Assembly: GCF_015712165.1 (NCBI RefSeq)
Contig: NZ_JADPZX010000001.1
Coordinates: 124,001-188,000 of the forward strand
Length of the DNA: 64,000 nt
Source: Streptomyces spinoverrucosus
GTDB taxonomy: Bacteria > Actinomycetota > Actinomycetes > Streptomycetales > Streptomycetaceae
Reading direction: 5' to 3'
Translations under genes and position numbers: made by a program
The notes under the pieces: model-generated
Databases searched by the model: none
Told to the model about the DNA's origin: nothing
The model's input: the letters and a program-made list of their open reading frames with translations, nothing else
Shown here: positions 8,285-17,223 of the stretch, one piece after another
How the letters are laid out: each line of letters begins with the position of its first letter
Numbering within the stretch: the stretch's first letter is position 1

Positions 8285-9499
8285 TCAGCGCTCGGCGGAG
8301 GGCCGGCGTCCCAACAACACCCACCCCGACAGGGAGATGCCCAGCCCGACAAGGATGGCGAACCACAGGACGGTATCGGGCGGACTCGCCCCCTGGTTCA
8401 GGGCGACTCCCGCGCCGATCACAGGTACGGACAGTCCCACGAAGAGTGCGATGAGCAGAGCTGATGTCATCGCGAGACGGTTTTCGGGCGCGGTGGCCTC
8501 GAGGACGATACCGGTGGTCCCCCTGAAGACCGCACCGGCGCCCGCGCCGATCAGCGCACCCCCGAGCAGGAAGAGCGTGAGGCTGGGCGTCGACAGACGA
8601 ACAGAGACCACAAGCAGGACGAGACCGGCGAGCATGGAGGCCGTCCCGGAAGCGAGCACCTGTGGGGCTCGCATCCTGGCCGTTGCCAGCTGGGAAGCCA
8701 CCCCGCAGGTGAACACCAGGAACAGTGTCGCGCCGGACAGCGCGGGTGACGGTCGGTGCAGGGTGGTGGCGAGGAAGAGTCCCGACAGCCCGGCGAACAA
8801 GCCCATCGCGGAGAAGGCCGCCAGGGCTGCGGCCGCGGCCGGAACGGGGAGCCGGACCGAGCCGGGCGAATCAGCCGCACCGCGGTCGGCGACCGGCCCG
8901 GGGGGCGGCGCACCCGTCTCGGGCGTACCGGCCAGGCCGATGAGGGCGACTGCCCCCAGCACGACGAACAGGAGGTAGGACAGAGTCAGTGGCCATCTCG
9001 CCCACTGCGCGAGACAGCCGGCGATCAGTGGCCCGACGCCGAGTGCGCCCACGTTCACCGACGTGCCGATGGTCCGTGCCCGGGCCACCGAGGCCGTGGG
9101 ATCCGCGCGCACCCGCAGCTCGACGAGGTAGGTGATCGCGGTGCCGGCGGCCAGGCCGACGGACACCCCGGTGAGCAGGCGCCCGCCGAGGAGCCCGGGC
9201 AGGTCCTTCCAGGCTGCGAGCAGGCCCGACGCCACCATCATCGTCGCCACGGCGCCGAGCATCACGCCCCGCCGCCCGATGCGCCTGGCCACGGCGTCGA
9301 CGACCCGCAGGGTGGCGATCGTACCGGCGGCGAAGACCGCGTAGACCACGGTGATCGTGAAGGCCGAGAGGTCTTCTCGTGCACGGTAGAGGCCGTAGAG
9401 CGGGCTGGGCAGGGTCGCGAAGGCCATCACGATCAGGAACGCGAACGCGACGGTCCAGAAGCCGTCGAACCTCCCTCTCCGGGAGACCGCATCGGTCAC
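8285..9499 (-). CDS. MFS transporter, probable drug/metabolite exporter
   Basis: 404 residues from GTG 9499. The start overlaps the SDR stop (GTGA), which decides it over longer in-frame extensions. About twelve hydrophobic segments are visible. GRRGVMLGAVATM and GGRLLTGVSVGLAAGTAITYL resemble loop 2-3 and motif C of the MFS. Family members use the proton gradient to export small molecules. Translational coupling to the SDR and isochorismatase-like genes suggests it exports a substrate or product of those enzymes. Confidence 0.8.
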   Translation of the reverse strand: MTDAVSRRGRFDGFWTVAFAFLIVMAFATLPSPLYGLYRAREDLSAFTITVVYAVFAAGTIATLRVVDAVARRIGRRGVMLGAVATMMVASGLLAAWKDLPGLLGGRLLTGVSVGLAAGTAITYLVELRVRADPTASVARARTIGTSVNVGALGVGPLIAGCLAQWARWPLTLSYLLFVVLGAVALIGLAGTPETGAPPPGPVADRGAADSPGSVRLPVPAAAAALAAFSAMGLFAGLSGLFLATTLHRPSPALSGATLFLVFTCGVASQLATARMRAPQVLASGTASMLAGLVLLVVSVRLSTPSLTLFLLGGALIGAGAGAVFRGTTGIVLEATAPENRLAMTSALLIALFVGLSVPVIGAGVALNQGASPPDTVLWFAILVGLGISLSGWVLLGRRPSAER

Positions 9500-10257
9500 C
9501 AGACCCTCATGCCGCCGTCGACGACGAGGTCGATTCCGGTCACGTAGGAGCTGTCGTCGGATGCGAGGAACAGGGCGACGTTCGCCACGTCCTCCGGCTG
9601 GCCGAACCGGCCCAGGAGAGTGCGGTCGACCATCTGGCGGGCCCATTCGCCGTCCGCCAGCTCCCCTCGGGTGGCGTTGCTCTCGATCAGCCCCGGCGAG
9701 ATCGAGTTGACGCGTATCCCGTGCCGGCTTCCCTCCAGGGCGAGCTGGCGCGTCATACCGATGATCGCGGCCTTGTTGGTCGTGTGGGACAGGGCTGGAA
9801 GCTGTTTGAAGCTGAGGGATCCGTTCAGGGAAGCCATGTTCACCACGACTCCGCGGCTGGCCTTCAGGTGCGGCCATGCCGCACGGGTGAGGTAGAAGAC
9901 CAGGTCGACTTCGTCGCGGCGTGCGTCGTCCCAGTCGTCGTCGGTGACGTCCTCCAGCCAGTTGAAGTGGGCTCTGGCGGCGAGGTTGAACAGGACGTCG
10001 ATGCGGCCGAACCGGCTCACGGCGAACTCGACGAGCCGGCTGCTTTCGGCGGGATCGTCGAGGTGGCACGGCTGGAGCGACTCCATCCGGCCACCCTCGG
10101 CATGAACCATCTTGACGGTCTCCTCTGCCGATTCGACCGCCACATCGCAGCCGATGACCAGGGCGCCCTCGCGGGCGAAGGCCAGAGCGGTGGCGCGGCC
10201 CACGCTTCCGCCGGTGCCCGTGATGACGCAGACCTTGCCGGCGAGTCGGCCCGTCAT
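9496..10257 (-). CDS. Short-chain dehydrogenase/reductase with His in place of the catalytic Tyr
   Basis: 253 residues. The cofactor motif TGTGGSVG is near residue 14, then CDVA, DDPAE and NLAARAH. The active-site region reads MASLNGS...ALSHTTNKAA, so the usual YxxxK is HxxxK. Codons CAC-ACG-ACC-AAC-AAG were read directly. PG and GG motifs near the C-terminus (SPGLIESNATRG, VVDGGMRVW) are normal. It starts 1 nt after the upstream hydrolase stop and overlaps the MFS gene, so the three form one operon. Classic SDRs reduce or oxidise carbonyl/hydroxyl groups with NAD(P)H; the substitution may change or weaken catalysis. Confidence 0.88.
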   Translation of the reverse strand: MTGRLAGKVCVITGTGGSVGRATALAFAREGALVIGCDVAVESAEETVKMVHAEGGRMESLQPCHLDDPAESSRLVEFAVSRFGRIDVLFNLAARAHFNWLEDVTDDDWDDARRDEVDLVFYLTRAAWPHLKASRGVVVNMASLNGSLSFKQLPALSHTTNKAAIIGMTRQLALEGSRHGIRVNSISPGLIESNATRGELADGEWARQMVDRTLLGRFGQPEDVANVALFLASDDSSYVTGIDLVVDGGMRVW

Positions 10258-10258
10258 G

Positions 10259-10921
10259 TCAGGCTCCCTGCTGGGACGCGGCTGCGGCGCTTTTCTCCGC
10301 TTCCGCGACGCCGATGTCGGCGGTCAGCTGGGGAACCTCGTTGAAGTACCAGAAGATGACGTCACGAGCCGGGCCGGCCAACGGCGACGCCCAGTCGCGG
10401 AACAGTTCGGTGGTGACCGCGAGCGCCGTGGTGGGAACCGCGCCGGCGTGCGCCAGCCGGTCGATGGCGGTGCGGTGCGCGGTCTGCGAGCGCCCGCCGA
10501 CGGCGTCGGTCACGTACATGACCTCGTAGTCGTCCTTCAGCGCCTGGACGGCTGCGAACGTCAGGCAGATCTCCGTGTGGAGTCCGCCGATGATCAGCCT
10601 CTTGCGCCCGGTCGCTTCGACGGCCTCGCGAAAGGCGTGGTCCTCGAAGGCGTTCATCGACGAGCGGTCGATCGGCTTGATGCCGTCGAGCTCGGAGACG
10701 ATCGACGGGAGGGTCGGCCCGTTGATGCCGAACCGCACTCCCACGGTCGACAGGACGATCGGCATGTCGAATGCCCTGGCCGCCCTGGCCAGCAGCCGGA
10801 CGTTCAGTTCGACGAGGTCGGCGTCGGTCTCCGAGCGGATGACCTCGAACATCTCGTTCTGGTAGTCGATCAGCACCAAGGCGCTGTCCTCGGCGGTCCA
10901 GACGCCCAAGTCCTTCGTCAT
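10259..10921 (-). CDS. Isochorismatase-like cysteine hydrolase (YcaC type)
   Basis: 220 residues from ATG 10921, chosen because GAGGAG lies 7 bp upstream; the longer frame upstream is non-coding. The isochorismatase fold is seen in LVLIDYQNEMFEVI (catalytic Asp), GIKPIDRSSMNAFED and IIGGLHTEICLTFAAVQAL (nucleophilic Cys). YVTDAVGGRS follows. Family members hydrolyse amides or enol ethers (nicotinamidase, YcaC); the substrate here is unknown. It is first gene of a leftward operon (this gene, SDR, MFS) and begins 91 bp from operator site A. Confidence 0.85.
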   Translation of the reverse strand: MTKDLGVWTAEDSALVLIDYQNEMFEVIRSETDADLVELNVRLLARAARAFDMPIVLSTVGVRFGINGPTLPSIVSELDGIKPIDRSSMNAFEDHAFREAVEATGRKRLIIGGLHTEICLTFAAVQALKDDYEVMYVTDAVGGRSQTAHRTAIDRLAHAGAVPTTALAVTTELFRDWASPLAGPARDVIFWYFNEVPQLTADIGVAEAEKSAAAASQQGA

Positions 10922-11011
10922 CGAGTTCTCCTCTGTCTCGGTCAGCCGCAGGGGGTGGCCCGCGGGGCGAGTTGCATGGCGTGTGCTGCGGCCACAGGGT
11001 CTGGCTGGGGC

Positions 11012-11042
11012 AGGTGAGCGGACATCACCTGAACCCGGTGAT
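11012..11042. promoter_or_regulatory. Candidate LAL operator, site A
   Basis: AGGTGA (11012-11017), 7-nt spacer, TCACCT (11025-11030): a perfect 6+6 inverted repeat. After 5 nt it is followed by CGGTGAT (11036-11042). The same arrangement with the same spacings recurs at 13601-13631. It lies between the leftward hydrolase operon and the rightward SnoaL remnant/aldo-keto reductase unit. Confidence 0.65.
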
Positions 11043-11199
11043 TCGGCCGGAGTGCACGGAGCGGACCCGTGGCCGCGTCGATCCCGAACCCTCCCCGCGG
11101 CTCCCACGGGCAGCCGGCGGGGCGGCGCACGCGCTCACCGGATTCTGGCGATGGCCCCTCACCTGGCCGCGCGCGAGGATGGGCGCTGACGAGGGGCAC

Positions 11200-11372
11200 A
11201 GGACGTCGTCGGCTGGTTCGCGATGTTCACCGAGGACGGAACCTTCACCGACGAGTCGATCCCGCGCACCTACCACGGTCGGCCGAGCTCGGCATGACCA
11301 TCGAGGACACCGTCATCGTCCAGCTCTCGCCGCAGGGCACTCACACCGGCCCGCTGGAGCTGCCCGGTGCTC
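11200..11372 (+). pseudogene. SnoaL-like (NTF2-fold) protein remnant
   Basis: The first frame reads VVGWFAMFTEDGTFTDESIP then RTYHGR. After a deletion a second frame reads ELGMTIEDTVIVQLSPQGTH then TGPLELPG. Both halves look like a SnoaL-like polyketide-cyclase/NTF2 domain of small hydrolases and isomerases. The start and the C-terminus are missing. It lies directly before the aldo/keto reductase and was probably part of its operon. Confidence 0.5.
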
Positions 11373-11400
11373 GGCGTCGCGTCACACCATCGGAGGCAGC

Positions 11401-12294
11401 ATGACGTACCGCATGCCCGACCCTGGCTCCGTCGGGACGGGCGCCCTCGGCCGCCGGCAGGTCCGCCGCGTCGGGTACGGCGCGATGCAACTGGCCGGCG
11501 ACAACGTCTTCGGCCCGCCCCGCGACCGGGACGAAGCCCTGCGGGTGCTGCGGATGGCGGTCGACCGCGGGGTCGACCACATTGACACCGCGCAGTACTA
11601 CGGACCGGGCGTGGTCAACGAACTCATCCGCGAGGCCCTGTACCCCTACCCGGCCGACCTGGCGATCGTGAGCAAGGTCGCCGCCCGTCGCGACGACACC
11701 GGCGCGGTCCTGCGCTATGACGCGCCCGACCAGTTGCGCCGGGGGATCGAGGAGAACCTGGTCACGCTCGGCATCAGCCGCCTGGCGGCCGTCAATCTGC
11801 GCATGATGGACCCGTCCGAGGACGGCGAACGGTTCGACGCCCAGTTGGCAGCCCTGATCCGGGCCCGGGACGAGGGCCTGACAGACGGGGTGGGCCTGAG
11901 CAACGTCTCCCGACGGCAACTGCTGCGCGCACTCGCACAGACGGACATCGTCTGCGTGCAGAACCTCTTCAACCTGGCGGATCAGCGGTCTCTGGACGTG
12001 CTCAAGGAGTGCGCGACGCGAGGCATCGCGTTCGTTCCCTTCTGCCCGCTGGGATGGCCGCGGGGTGTTCAGAACCAGATCCTCACCAGCCCCGCGCTTG
12101 CCGCCGTCGGCGAGAAGCTCGGTGCCACGCCGGCGCAGATCGCCCTGGCCTGGTTGCTCGACCTCGCGCCGAACATCCTCCTCATCCCCGGCACCCGTAC
12201 CCGCGCACATCTCGCCGAGAACCTCGGCGCCGCCGAGGTCCGACTCGACGAGGCCGCGCGGGCGGAACTGGCCGCACGATTCCCGGCCCGCTGA
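11401..12294 (+). CDS. Aldo/keto reductase
   Basis: 297 residues from ATG 11401, preceded by GGAGG at 11392. The TIM-barrel signature is HIDTAQYYGPGVVNELIREAL (Asp and Tyr of the catalytic tetrad), then IVSKVAARRD (Lys). The strand that normally ends in the tetrad His reads AAVNLRMMDP, so the His is not obvious. Cofactor-binding parts FVPFCPLGW and IPGTRTRAHLAENLGA are present. It should reduce an aldehyde or ketone with NADPH. The regulatory site A lies 360 bp upstream, with the SnoaL remnant in between. Confidence 0.85.
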   Translation: MTYRMPDPGSVGTGALGRRQVRRVGYGAMQLAGDNVFGPPRDRDEALRVLRMAVDRGVDHIDTAQYYGPGVVNELIREALYPYPADLAIVSKVAARRDDTGAVLRYDAPDQLRRGIEENLVTLGISRLAAVNLRMMDPSEDGERFDAQLAALIRARDEGLTDGVGLSNVSRRQLLRALAQTDIVCVQNLFNLADQRSLDVLKECATRGIAFVPFCPLGWPRGVQNQILTSPALAAVGEKLGATPAQIALAWLLDLAPNILLIPGTRTRAHLAENLGAAEVRLDEAARAELAARFPAR

Positions 12295-12405
12295 CCCGTA
12301 CGACGTCGCCTGCGCAGCTTCGCGGTCATGAGTTCCGCGAACTCGCCAACCACCTGTCTGTTCGGCGCCGGCTACCGGGGCGGCTTCGGCGTCCGGTGGC
12401 CTCGA

Positions 12406-12450
12406 CCGGGCCGGTGCCCGACGCCTTGCGGGAGTCGGGCACCGGCCCGG
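12406..12450. terminator. Strong 17-bp hairpin between convergent genes
   Basis: CCGGGCCGGTGCCCGAC (12406-12422) pairs perfectly with GTCGGGCACCGGCCCGG (12434-12450) around 11 nt. It stands between the stop of the aldo/keto reductase and the stop of the MBL-fold gene, as a two-way terminator would. Confidence 0.7.
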
Positions 12451-12464
12451 AATGCTGTGTCCGG

Positions 12465-13523
12465 TCAGGCGTGGACCTGCGAGCCCACGCCCAGATCCAG
12501 GCGGATGGACTCGAGGATGAGGAAGGTGGTGCTGGCGGTGTAGACGTCGGCGGCGGCGAGGACCCCGGTGTACTTCTTGATCACCGGTGCGGCGGCGTAG
12601 TCGACCTGAGCGGCCTGATAGTGCTTGACCGCGGCCCAGGTGTTGTTGCCGTACTTGACGAAGAACGGTGTCGGGTCGACCGCGCCCAGGGCCTTCTTGA
12701 CGTTGGCGACGATGTCGTTCAGGTACTGCTGGTAGACGACCATGTCGTCGCGGGTGCCGAGCCGCCCCATGTGTCCGCCGATGTAGTGCTTCCACGGGTA
12801 GGCCAGCGCCTTGCCCGGGGCGGCAAGGGAGCCGGGGACGTCCTCGTTGATGTTGAACGTGTCGAACGGCACCCAGCCTGGCAGGTTCACGTCAACCAGC
12901 ATGAGGGTTTCGTGGTCCGGCAGGTGGATGTAGATGTTGTCGGCGGTGTGATTGGTGCCGTGCCAGGTCAGCTTGATGCGCTCCCCGCCGACGCGCAGCG
13001 TGTAGTGCTTGTCGAAGGTGATGTCGGGCACGGGGCGGGTCGGGTCGTTGTCGCGTATCAGCAGCCGCTTGTTCTCGGTGTGACCGAGCCGCGTCACGTC
13101 CTTGCCGAACAGCGACGAGGCACCGAGGTGGTCGGCGTGGTGGTGGGAGTGAACGATGTGGGTCACCTTGTTGGACACGCCGTTGGCGGCGGTGACCTGG
13201 TCGATGGCCCGCTGCAGGTTGTGCCCGATGGTCGGGGGCGCGTCGAAGAGCACGACGCCGTCGCGGGTGGTCAGGAACGCGGCCTGGTAGGCGCTGTCGG
13301 TGACGTAGTACAGGTTCTTGCGCACTCTGCCGACGTAGTAGCCCTGCTCGTTGACCGCCGGGCCGAGCGCCGCCTGCGGGATGGGCGCGTAGTCGGGCAG
13401 ATCGTCGGCGAACGCCGGTTGGGCGAGGGGTCCGCCGGTCAGGGCAGCGGCCGCCGGGACGGCCGCGAGCGCCGCCCCCTTGGCCAGGAAGGTGCGGCGG
13501 TCGGTAGCGGAGTGGGATGACAT
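12465..13523 (-). CDS. Tat-exported metallo-beta-lactamase-fold hydrolase
   Basis: 352 residues from ATG 13523. This start is preferred to ATG 13538 because AAAGGA is well placed before it. The twin-arginine signal DRRTFLAKGAALAAVPAA is followed by a mature MBL domain. The zinc motif HSHHHADH is intact, with HGTNHTADN and LMLVDVNLPGW further on. Such enzymes hydrolyse esters, lactones or beta-lactams; the substrate is not readable. The gene is divergent from LAL regulator 2, with operator site B in the 130-bp interval. Confidence 0.85.
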   Translation of the reverse strand: MSSHSATDRRTFLAKGAALAAVPAAAALTGGPLAQPAFADDLPDYAPIPQAALGPAVNEQGYYVGRVRKNLYYVTDSAYQAAFLTTRDGVVLFDAPPTIGHNLQRAIDQVTAANGVSNKVTHIVHSHHHADHLGASSLFGKDVTRLGHTENKRLLIRDNDPTRPVPDITFDKHYTLRVGGERIKLTWHGTNHTADNIYIHLPDHETLMLVDVNLPGWVPFDTFNINEDVPGSLAAPGKALAYPWKHYIGGHMGRLGTRDDMVVYQQYLNDIVANVKKALGAVDPTPFFVKYGNNTWAAVKHYQAAQVDYAAAPVIKKYTGVLAAADVYTASTTFLILESIRLDLGVGSQVHA

Positions 13524-13600
13524 CGGAGATCCTTTCACCTGAGCAGAGCTGGGGACTCGTCAGCAAATGGCGCGAGATGTGCTCAGGCTCCCCGGCGGAA

Positions 13601-13631
13601 AGGTGAGCGCACATCACCTGATTGCGGTGAT
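13601..13631. promoter_or_regulatory. Candidate LAL operator, site B
   Basis: AGGTGA (13601-13606), N7, TCACCT (13614-13619), then CGGTGAT at 13625-13631, identical in layout to site A. It lies 78 bp from the MBL-fold start and 23 bp from the LAL regulator 2 start, so it could serve both divergent promoters. Confidence 0.65.
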
Positions 13632-13653
13632 CGCCGGGGGTTACGCTGGCCTC

Positions 13654-16341
13654 ATGCCTGAACGAGAGGGCGCAATCCGCCGCTTGGCGCCTGCCGCGGA
13701 CTCGGGCGGCGCTCCGGTCCTGCAAAGTCTGATCAGCCGCCACAGCCTGCTCGACGCGCTGGACCGCGCCGCCGAGCACCAGGTGACGGTCGTCTCGGCG
13801 CCCGCGGGCAGCGGGAAGACCTCGCTGCTGCGCGGCTGGGCCGACGCGGCGGGCCGGGATCGCCGGATCGCCCTGATGACCGTGCGGCCCGGACAGGCGG
13901 ACGCGCAGTTGTTCTGGCTGGCCCTGCTGAGTTCCATCCGTGCGGCCGCCGGCGCCGACGGGCCCACGGAACCGCCCCCGGTGGCACCCGGCTTCAACGC
14001 CGACGCGATGGTGGACAAGGTGCTGTCTGAACTGGCTGCGGCTGAGCGGCCGTTCGTCTTCGTCATCGACGATCTGCACGAACTCACCTCGTCCGCGGCC
14101 GTCGATCAGCTCGCGGCGCTGCTGATGCGACTCCCGTCCGGCGTACACGCCGTCGTGGCCACGCGCCACGACCCGCCGTTGCGTCTGCACCGGCTGCGGC
14201 TTGCCGGGGAGCTGGCGGAGATCCGCGCCGCGCAGCTGCCCTTCACCGTGGACGAGACCCGCGAGCTGCTGACCGTCGCCGGAATCACGCTGTCCGACGA
14301 GGCGGTCGTCACGCTGCATCAACGGACCGAGGGTTGGGCGGCCGGGTTGCGTCTCGCGGCCTTGTCGCTGGCCGGTCACCCCGACCCCGAAGGGTTCGTC
14401 GCCGGCTTCTCCGGCAGTGACCGTGCTGTCGGCGAGTACCTGATGGCGGAGATGCTGGAGCGCCAGCCGCCCGAGGTCCAGCGGTTGCTGCTGCGGACCT
14501 CCGTGCTGGACCGGGTCAACGGCGAACTGGCGGACCTCCTCACCGGCGCCACGGGATCGGAGCGGATCCTGCTCGACCTGGAGGACGCCAACGCCTTCGT
14601 CGTATCGCTCGACGTGAACCGGACCTGGTTTCGCTACCACCGTCTGTTCAACGGCCTTCTGCGGCTGGAGTTGCGTCGAACGGCCGCCGCGGACATCCCG
14701 GACCTGCACCGGGTCGCCGCGCGCTGGTGCGTCGAGCATGCCGAGACCGCTGACGCGATTCGCCACCTGCAGGCCGCCGGAGACTGGAGGGATGCCGCCG
14801 GTCTTCTCGCCGAGCACGCTCTCAGCCTCACCTTGGACGGCCAGGCCGGAACCGTCGCGGAGCTGTTGCGCTCCTTCCCCGCCCAGCCCGGTGAGGACTT
14901 CCCGGACCTGGCACTGGTCCATGCGATCGCCGACCTCACCCACCTCCGCCTGGAGGAGGCGCACGCACACTTGAAGGTCGCCCGCTCCTCCGCCGACACG
15001 GCGGCGCAGGACCGCCGACAGAGGCTGTTCCTGGCCCTCGCGTCCCTGAACCTGCTGTACGCGCGGCTGCGCGGCGACTTCGACAGCGTCTTCGAGCAGG
15101 TCGGCGCCGTGCCCGCCGTGGTGGCCGGCCACTCCGGCGCCGAGGTGGCGCTCGGCAGCGATCTGCGAGCCGTCGCGCTACTGAACCTCGGCGTGACAGA
15201 GGCGTGGTCCATGCGGCTGGCCGACAGCGAGCGGCACCTGCTGGAGGGCGCCGCCCTCGCCCGCGACATCGGCCGGCCGTACCTGGAGGTGGCGTGCCTC
15301 GCTCACCTCGGGTTCACCTCGACAACTCGCTCCCTCACCCTCGCCCGCCATCGCTGCGAAGAGGCGATCACCCGGGCCGCACGCCACGGCTGGGACACCG
15401 AACCGGTGATCGCACCGGCGCTGGTGACCCTCGCCGGCACATTGATCTGGACGGGCGCGTTCGATCACGGCGAAGGGTGGCTCGAGCGCGCCCGACGCGT
15501 CACCTCGCCGGACAGCGAACCCGGCCTGCGGCTGCTCCTCCGCCTGATCGCCGCCGTCCTGCCGGCCGCGCGCGGCCAACACCACGAGGCCCTGGCGGAG
15601 TTCGCCGCCGCCCGCGAAGTCCAGGCGTCGATGCCGGGACGGCACGCGCTGTCCACCCGGGTGACCGCTTGGACGATCGCCACCCAGGCACGCCTCGGCA
15701 TGATCGACGAGGCCCGCAGCACCTTTGCCGCGCTCGACGCCCAGCAGGCCGCCCTCGGTGAGGTCCGCAACGCCGCCGCAGCCATCAGCCTTGCGGAGCA
15801 CGACCCCGACCGCGCCCGCCGCGAGCTTCAGACGATCCTGGACGGAACCGCGCCGGTCAACCACGCCCTCACCCGGCTCGAGGCGCATCTCCTGGACTCG
15901 CTCGCCAGCCGCGAACTGGGCGACGAGGCCGCCGTAGACCTGGCCCTGGCACAGGCGCTGAATCTGGCCGAACCCGAAAGGCTGATCCTCCCCTTCGCTA
16001 TGACCGGCGCCTGGAGGCTGCTGCCAACCCTGCCCGCCCACGGAACATCGCACGCCGCTCTGATCGCCGACATCCTCGACGCCGTCCAGGACGGCACACT
16101 CGGCCCCGCGGAGTGGGCGTCCCCGCTCCCCGCCGAGGAGCTCAGCCCCAGCGAACTCCGCGTGCTCCGCTACCTGCCCACCAACCTCACCCGGCCCGAG
16201 ATCGCGAACGAGCTGTCGGTCTCACCGAACACCGTCAACACCCACATACGCAGGATCTACGCCAAGCTCGGCGCCACCGACCGTTCCTCGGCGGTCCGAC
16301 GGGCACGGGAGGTCGGGCTGCTCGCCCCTGGTTCGGCTTGA
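13654..16341 (+). CDS. LAL (MalT-like) LuxR-family regulator 2
   Basis: 895 residues from ATG 13654; an in-frame extension to 13567 would run through operator site B and was rejected. Walker A is SAPAGSGKTSLL near residue 55 and Walker B is FVFVIDDLHEL. The C-terminal HTH is LSPSELRVLRYLPTNLTRPE...VSPNTVNTHIRRIYAKLGA. It is a paralogue of the 5551-8235 regulator over its whole length (shared WFRYHQMF-type, RAVGEYLMAEMLERQP and IGRPYLEVACLA blocks). With operator B overlapping its promoter it is probably autoregulated. The inducer is unknown. Confidence 0.9.
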   Translation: MPEREGAIRRLAPAADSGGAPVLQSLISRHSLLDALDRAAEHQVTVVSAPAGSGKTSLLRGWADAAGRDRRIALMTVRPGQADAQLFWLALLSSIRAAAGADGPTEPPPVAPGFNADAMVDKVLSELAAAERPFVFVIDDLHELTSSAAVDQLAALLMRLPSGVHAVVATRHDPPLRLHRLRLAGELAEIRAAQLPFTVDETRELLTVAGITLSDEAVVTLHQRTEGWAAGLRLAALSLAGHPDPEGFVAGFSGSDRAVGEYLMAEMLERQPPEVQRLLLRTSVLDRVNGELADLLTGATGSERILLDLEDANAFVVSLDVNRTWFRYHRLFNGLLRLELRRTAAADIPDLHRVAARWCVEHAETADAIRHLQAAGDWRDAAGLLAEHALSLTLDGQAGTVAELLRSFPAQPGEDFPDLALVHAIADLTHLRLEEAHAHLKVARSSADTAAQDRRQRLFLALASLNLLYARLRGDFDSVFEQVGAVPAVVAGHSGAEVALGSDLRAVALLNLGVTEAWSMRLADSERHLLEGAALARDIGRPYLEVACLAHLGFTSTTRSLTLARHRCEEAITRAARHGWDTEPVIAPALVTLAGTLIWTGAFDHGEGWLERARRVTSPDSEPGLRLLLRLIAAVLPAARGQHHEALAEFAAAREVQASMPGRHALSTRVTAWTIATQARLGMIDEARSTFAALDAQQAALGEVRNAAAAISLAEHDPDRARRELQTILDGTAPVNHALTRLEAHLLDSLASRELGDEAAVDLALAQALNLAEPERLILPFAMTGAWRLLPTLPAHGTSHAALIADILDAVQDGTLGPAEWASPLPAEELSPSELRVLRYLPTNLTRPEIANELSVSPNTVNTHIRRIYAKLGATDRSSAVRRAREVGLLAPGSA

Positions 16342-16465
16342 TCAGGTCCCTTGCCCGCAGCCTGTGCGACCGGACCGGCACAGGACTCACCAGGGCGCAG
16401 TGGCGGACGTACGTAGGTCATGGTGTGGCACTGCCGACTCAGCCCCTCCCCGGACCTGCCCGCGG

Positions 16466-17218
16466 TCAGGGCGCTGTGTCGAGGTCCACGGCGAGGTCCG
16501 GGCTGTCGTTCCAGAATCCGTCGTCGGCGTCCTGGAGCCGCAACGCGGCGTGCTTCAGATGGAGGCGTGCGGCGGCGCGGGCCGACTCGGCGGCGCGGGC
16601 CTCGATGGCGGCGAAGATGGCGTGGTGTTCGTGGCGGACGGCTTCTATGAAGTCCTGGCGCCGCGCCTCGTTCGCGCGGGTGACGCGGATGCCGCCGCGC
16701 AGCACCTCGCCCAGGTAGCGGACGGTCGAGACCATCACGGCGTTGCCGGTCGACTCGGCGATGGACTGGTGGAAGGCGAGGTCCTCGTCCACGCCGTCAC
16801 CGCCGGCCGCCACGGCCGCGTCGATCGCGTCGAGGGCCCGGCTCATCCGGGCCAGGTCGTCCGGGGTGGCTCGGGCGGCCGCGAGGTACGCCGCCTCGCC
16901 CTCGATGGGGCGGCGTACCTCCACGATCTGCAGCACCTTGGCCTTGGTGTCGGCGGCCTCGGCCTCGAGGTCGAGCGGCCTGGTGCGGCGGGGCAGGACG
17001 AACACGCCGCGGCCCTGCCGTGGTTCGACCAGGCCCGCGTTGCGCAGCCGCGACACGGCCTCTCGTACGACCGTACGGCTGACGCCCAGCTGCTTGACCA
17101 GTTCCACCTCGGTCGGCAGCTTGTCGCCCTCGGCCAGCCGCCCGGACTCGATCTCGTCCGCGAGTACCGCGGCGACCTGGTCCGCGAGCCGCACGGGACC
17201 GCTCACCTTGGAAAACAT
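16466..17218 (-). CDS. GntR/FadR-family regulator of the tetronate operon
   Basis: 250 residues from ATG 17218. The N-terminal winged helix is GDKLPTEVELVKQLGVSRTV then VREAVSRLRNAGLVEPRQGR. The C-terminal FCD ligand domain contains DLAFHQSIAESTGN and RHEHHAIFAAIEARAAESAR, whose His residues usually bind metal and acid ligands. It is the last gene of the leftward operon, 5 nt after denD. FCD regulators usually repress sugar-acid catabolic genes until the acid binds; the 21-bp palindrome at 23402 is the obvious target. GAAAAC-ATG-GTTTTC, a second small palindrome, overlaps its start codon. Confidence 0.88.
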   Translation of the reverse strand: MFSKVSGPVRLADQVAAVLADEIESGRLAEGDKLPTEVELVKQLGVSRTVVREAVSRLRNAGLVEPRQGRGVFVLPRRTRPLDLEAEAADTKAKVLQIVEVRRPIEGEAAYLAAARATPDDLARMSRALDAIDAAVAAGGDGVDEDLAFHQSIAESTGNAVMVSTVRYLGEVLRGGIRVTRANEARRQDFIEAVRHEHHAIFAAIEARAAESARAAARLHLKHAALRLQDADDGFWNDSPDLAVDLDTAP

Positions 17219-17223
17219 GGTTT

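Noticed and set aside
8285-10069. 594-codon version of the MFS transporter
   Set aside because: The first 190 codons are a shadow of the SDR gene; the GTG overlapping the SDR stop is the natural start.
13567-13653. 29-codon N-terminal extension of LAL regulator 2
   Set aside because: It would run through operator site B and is not matched in the paralogue.
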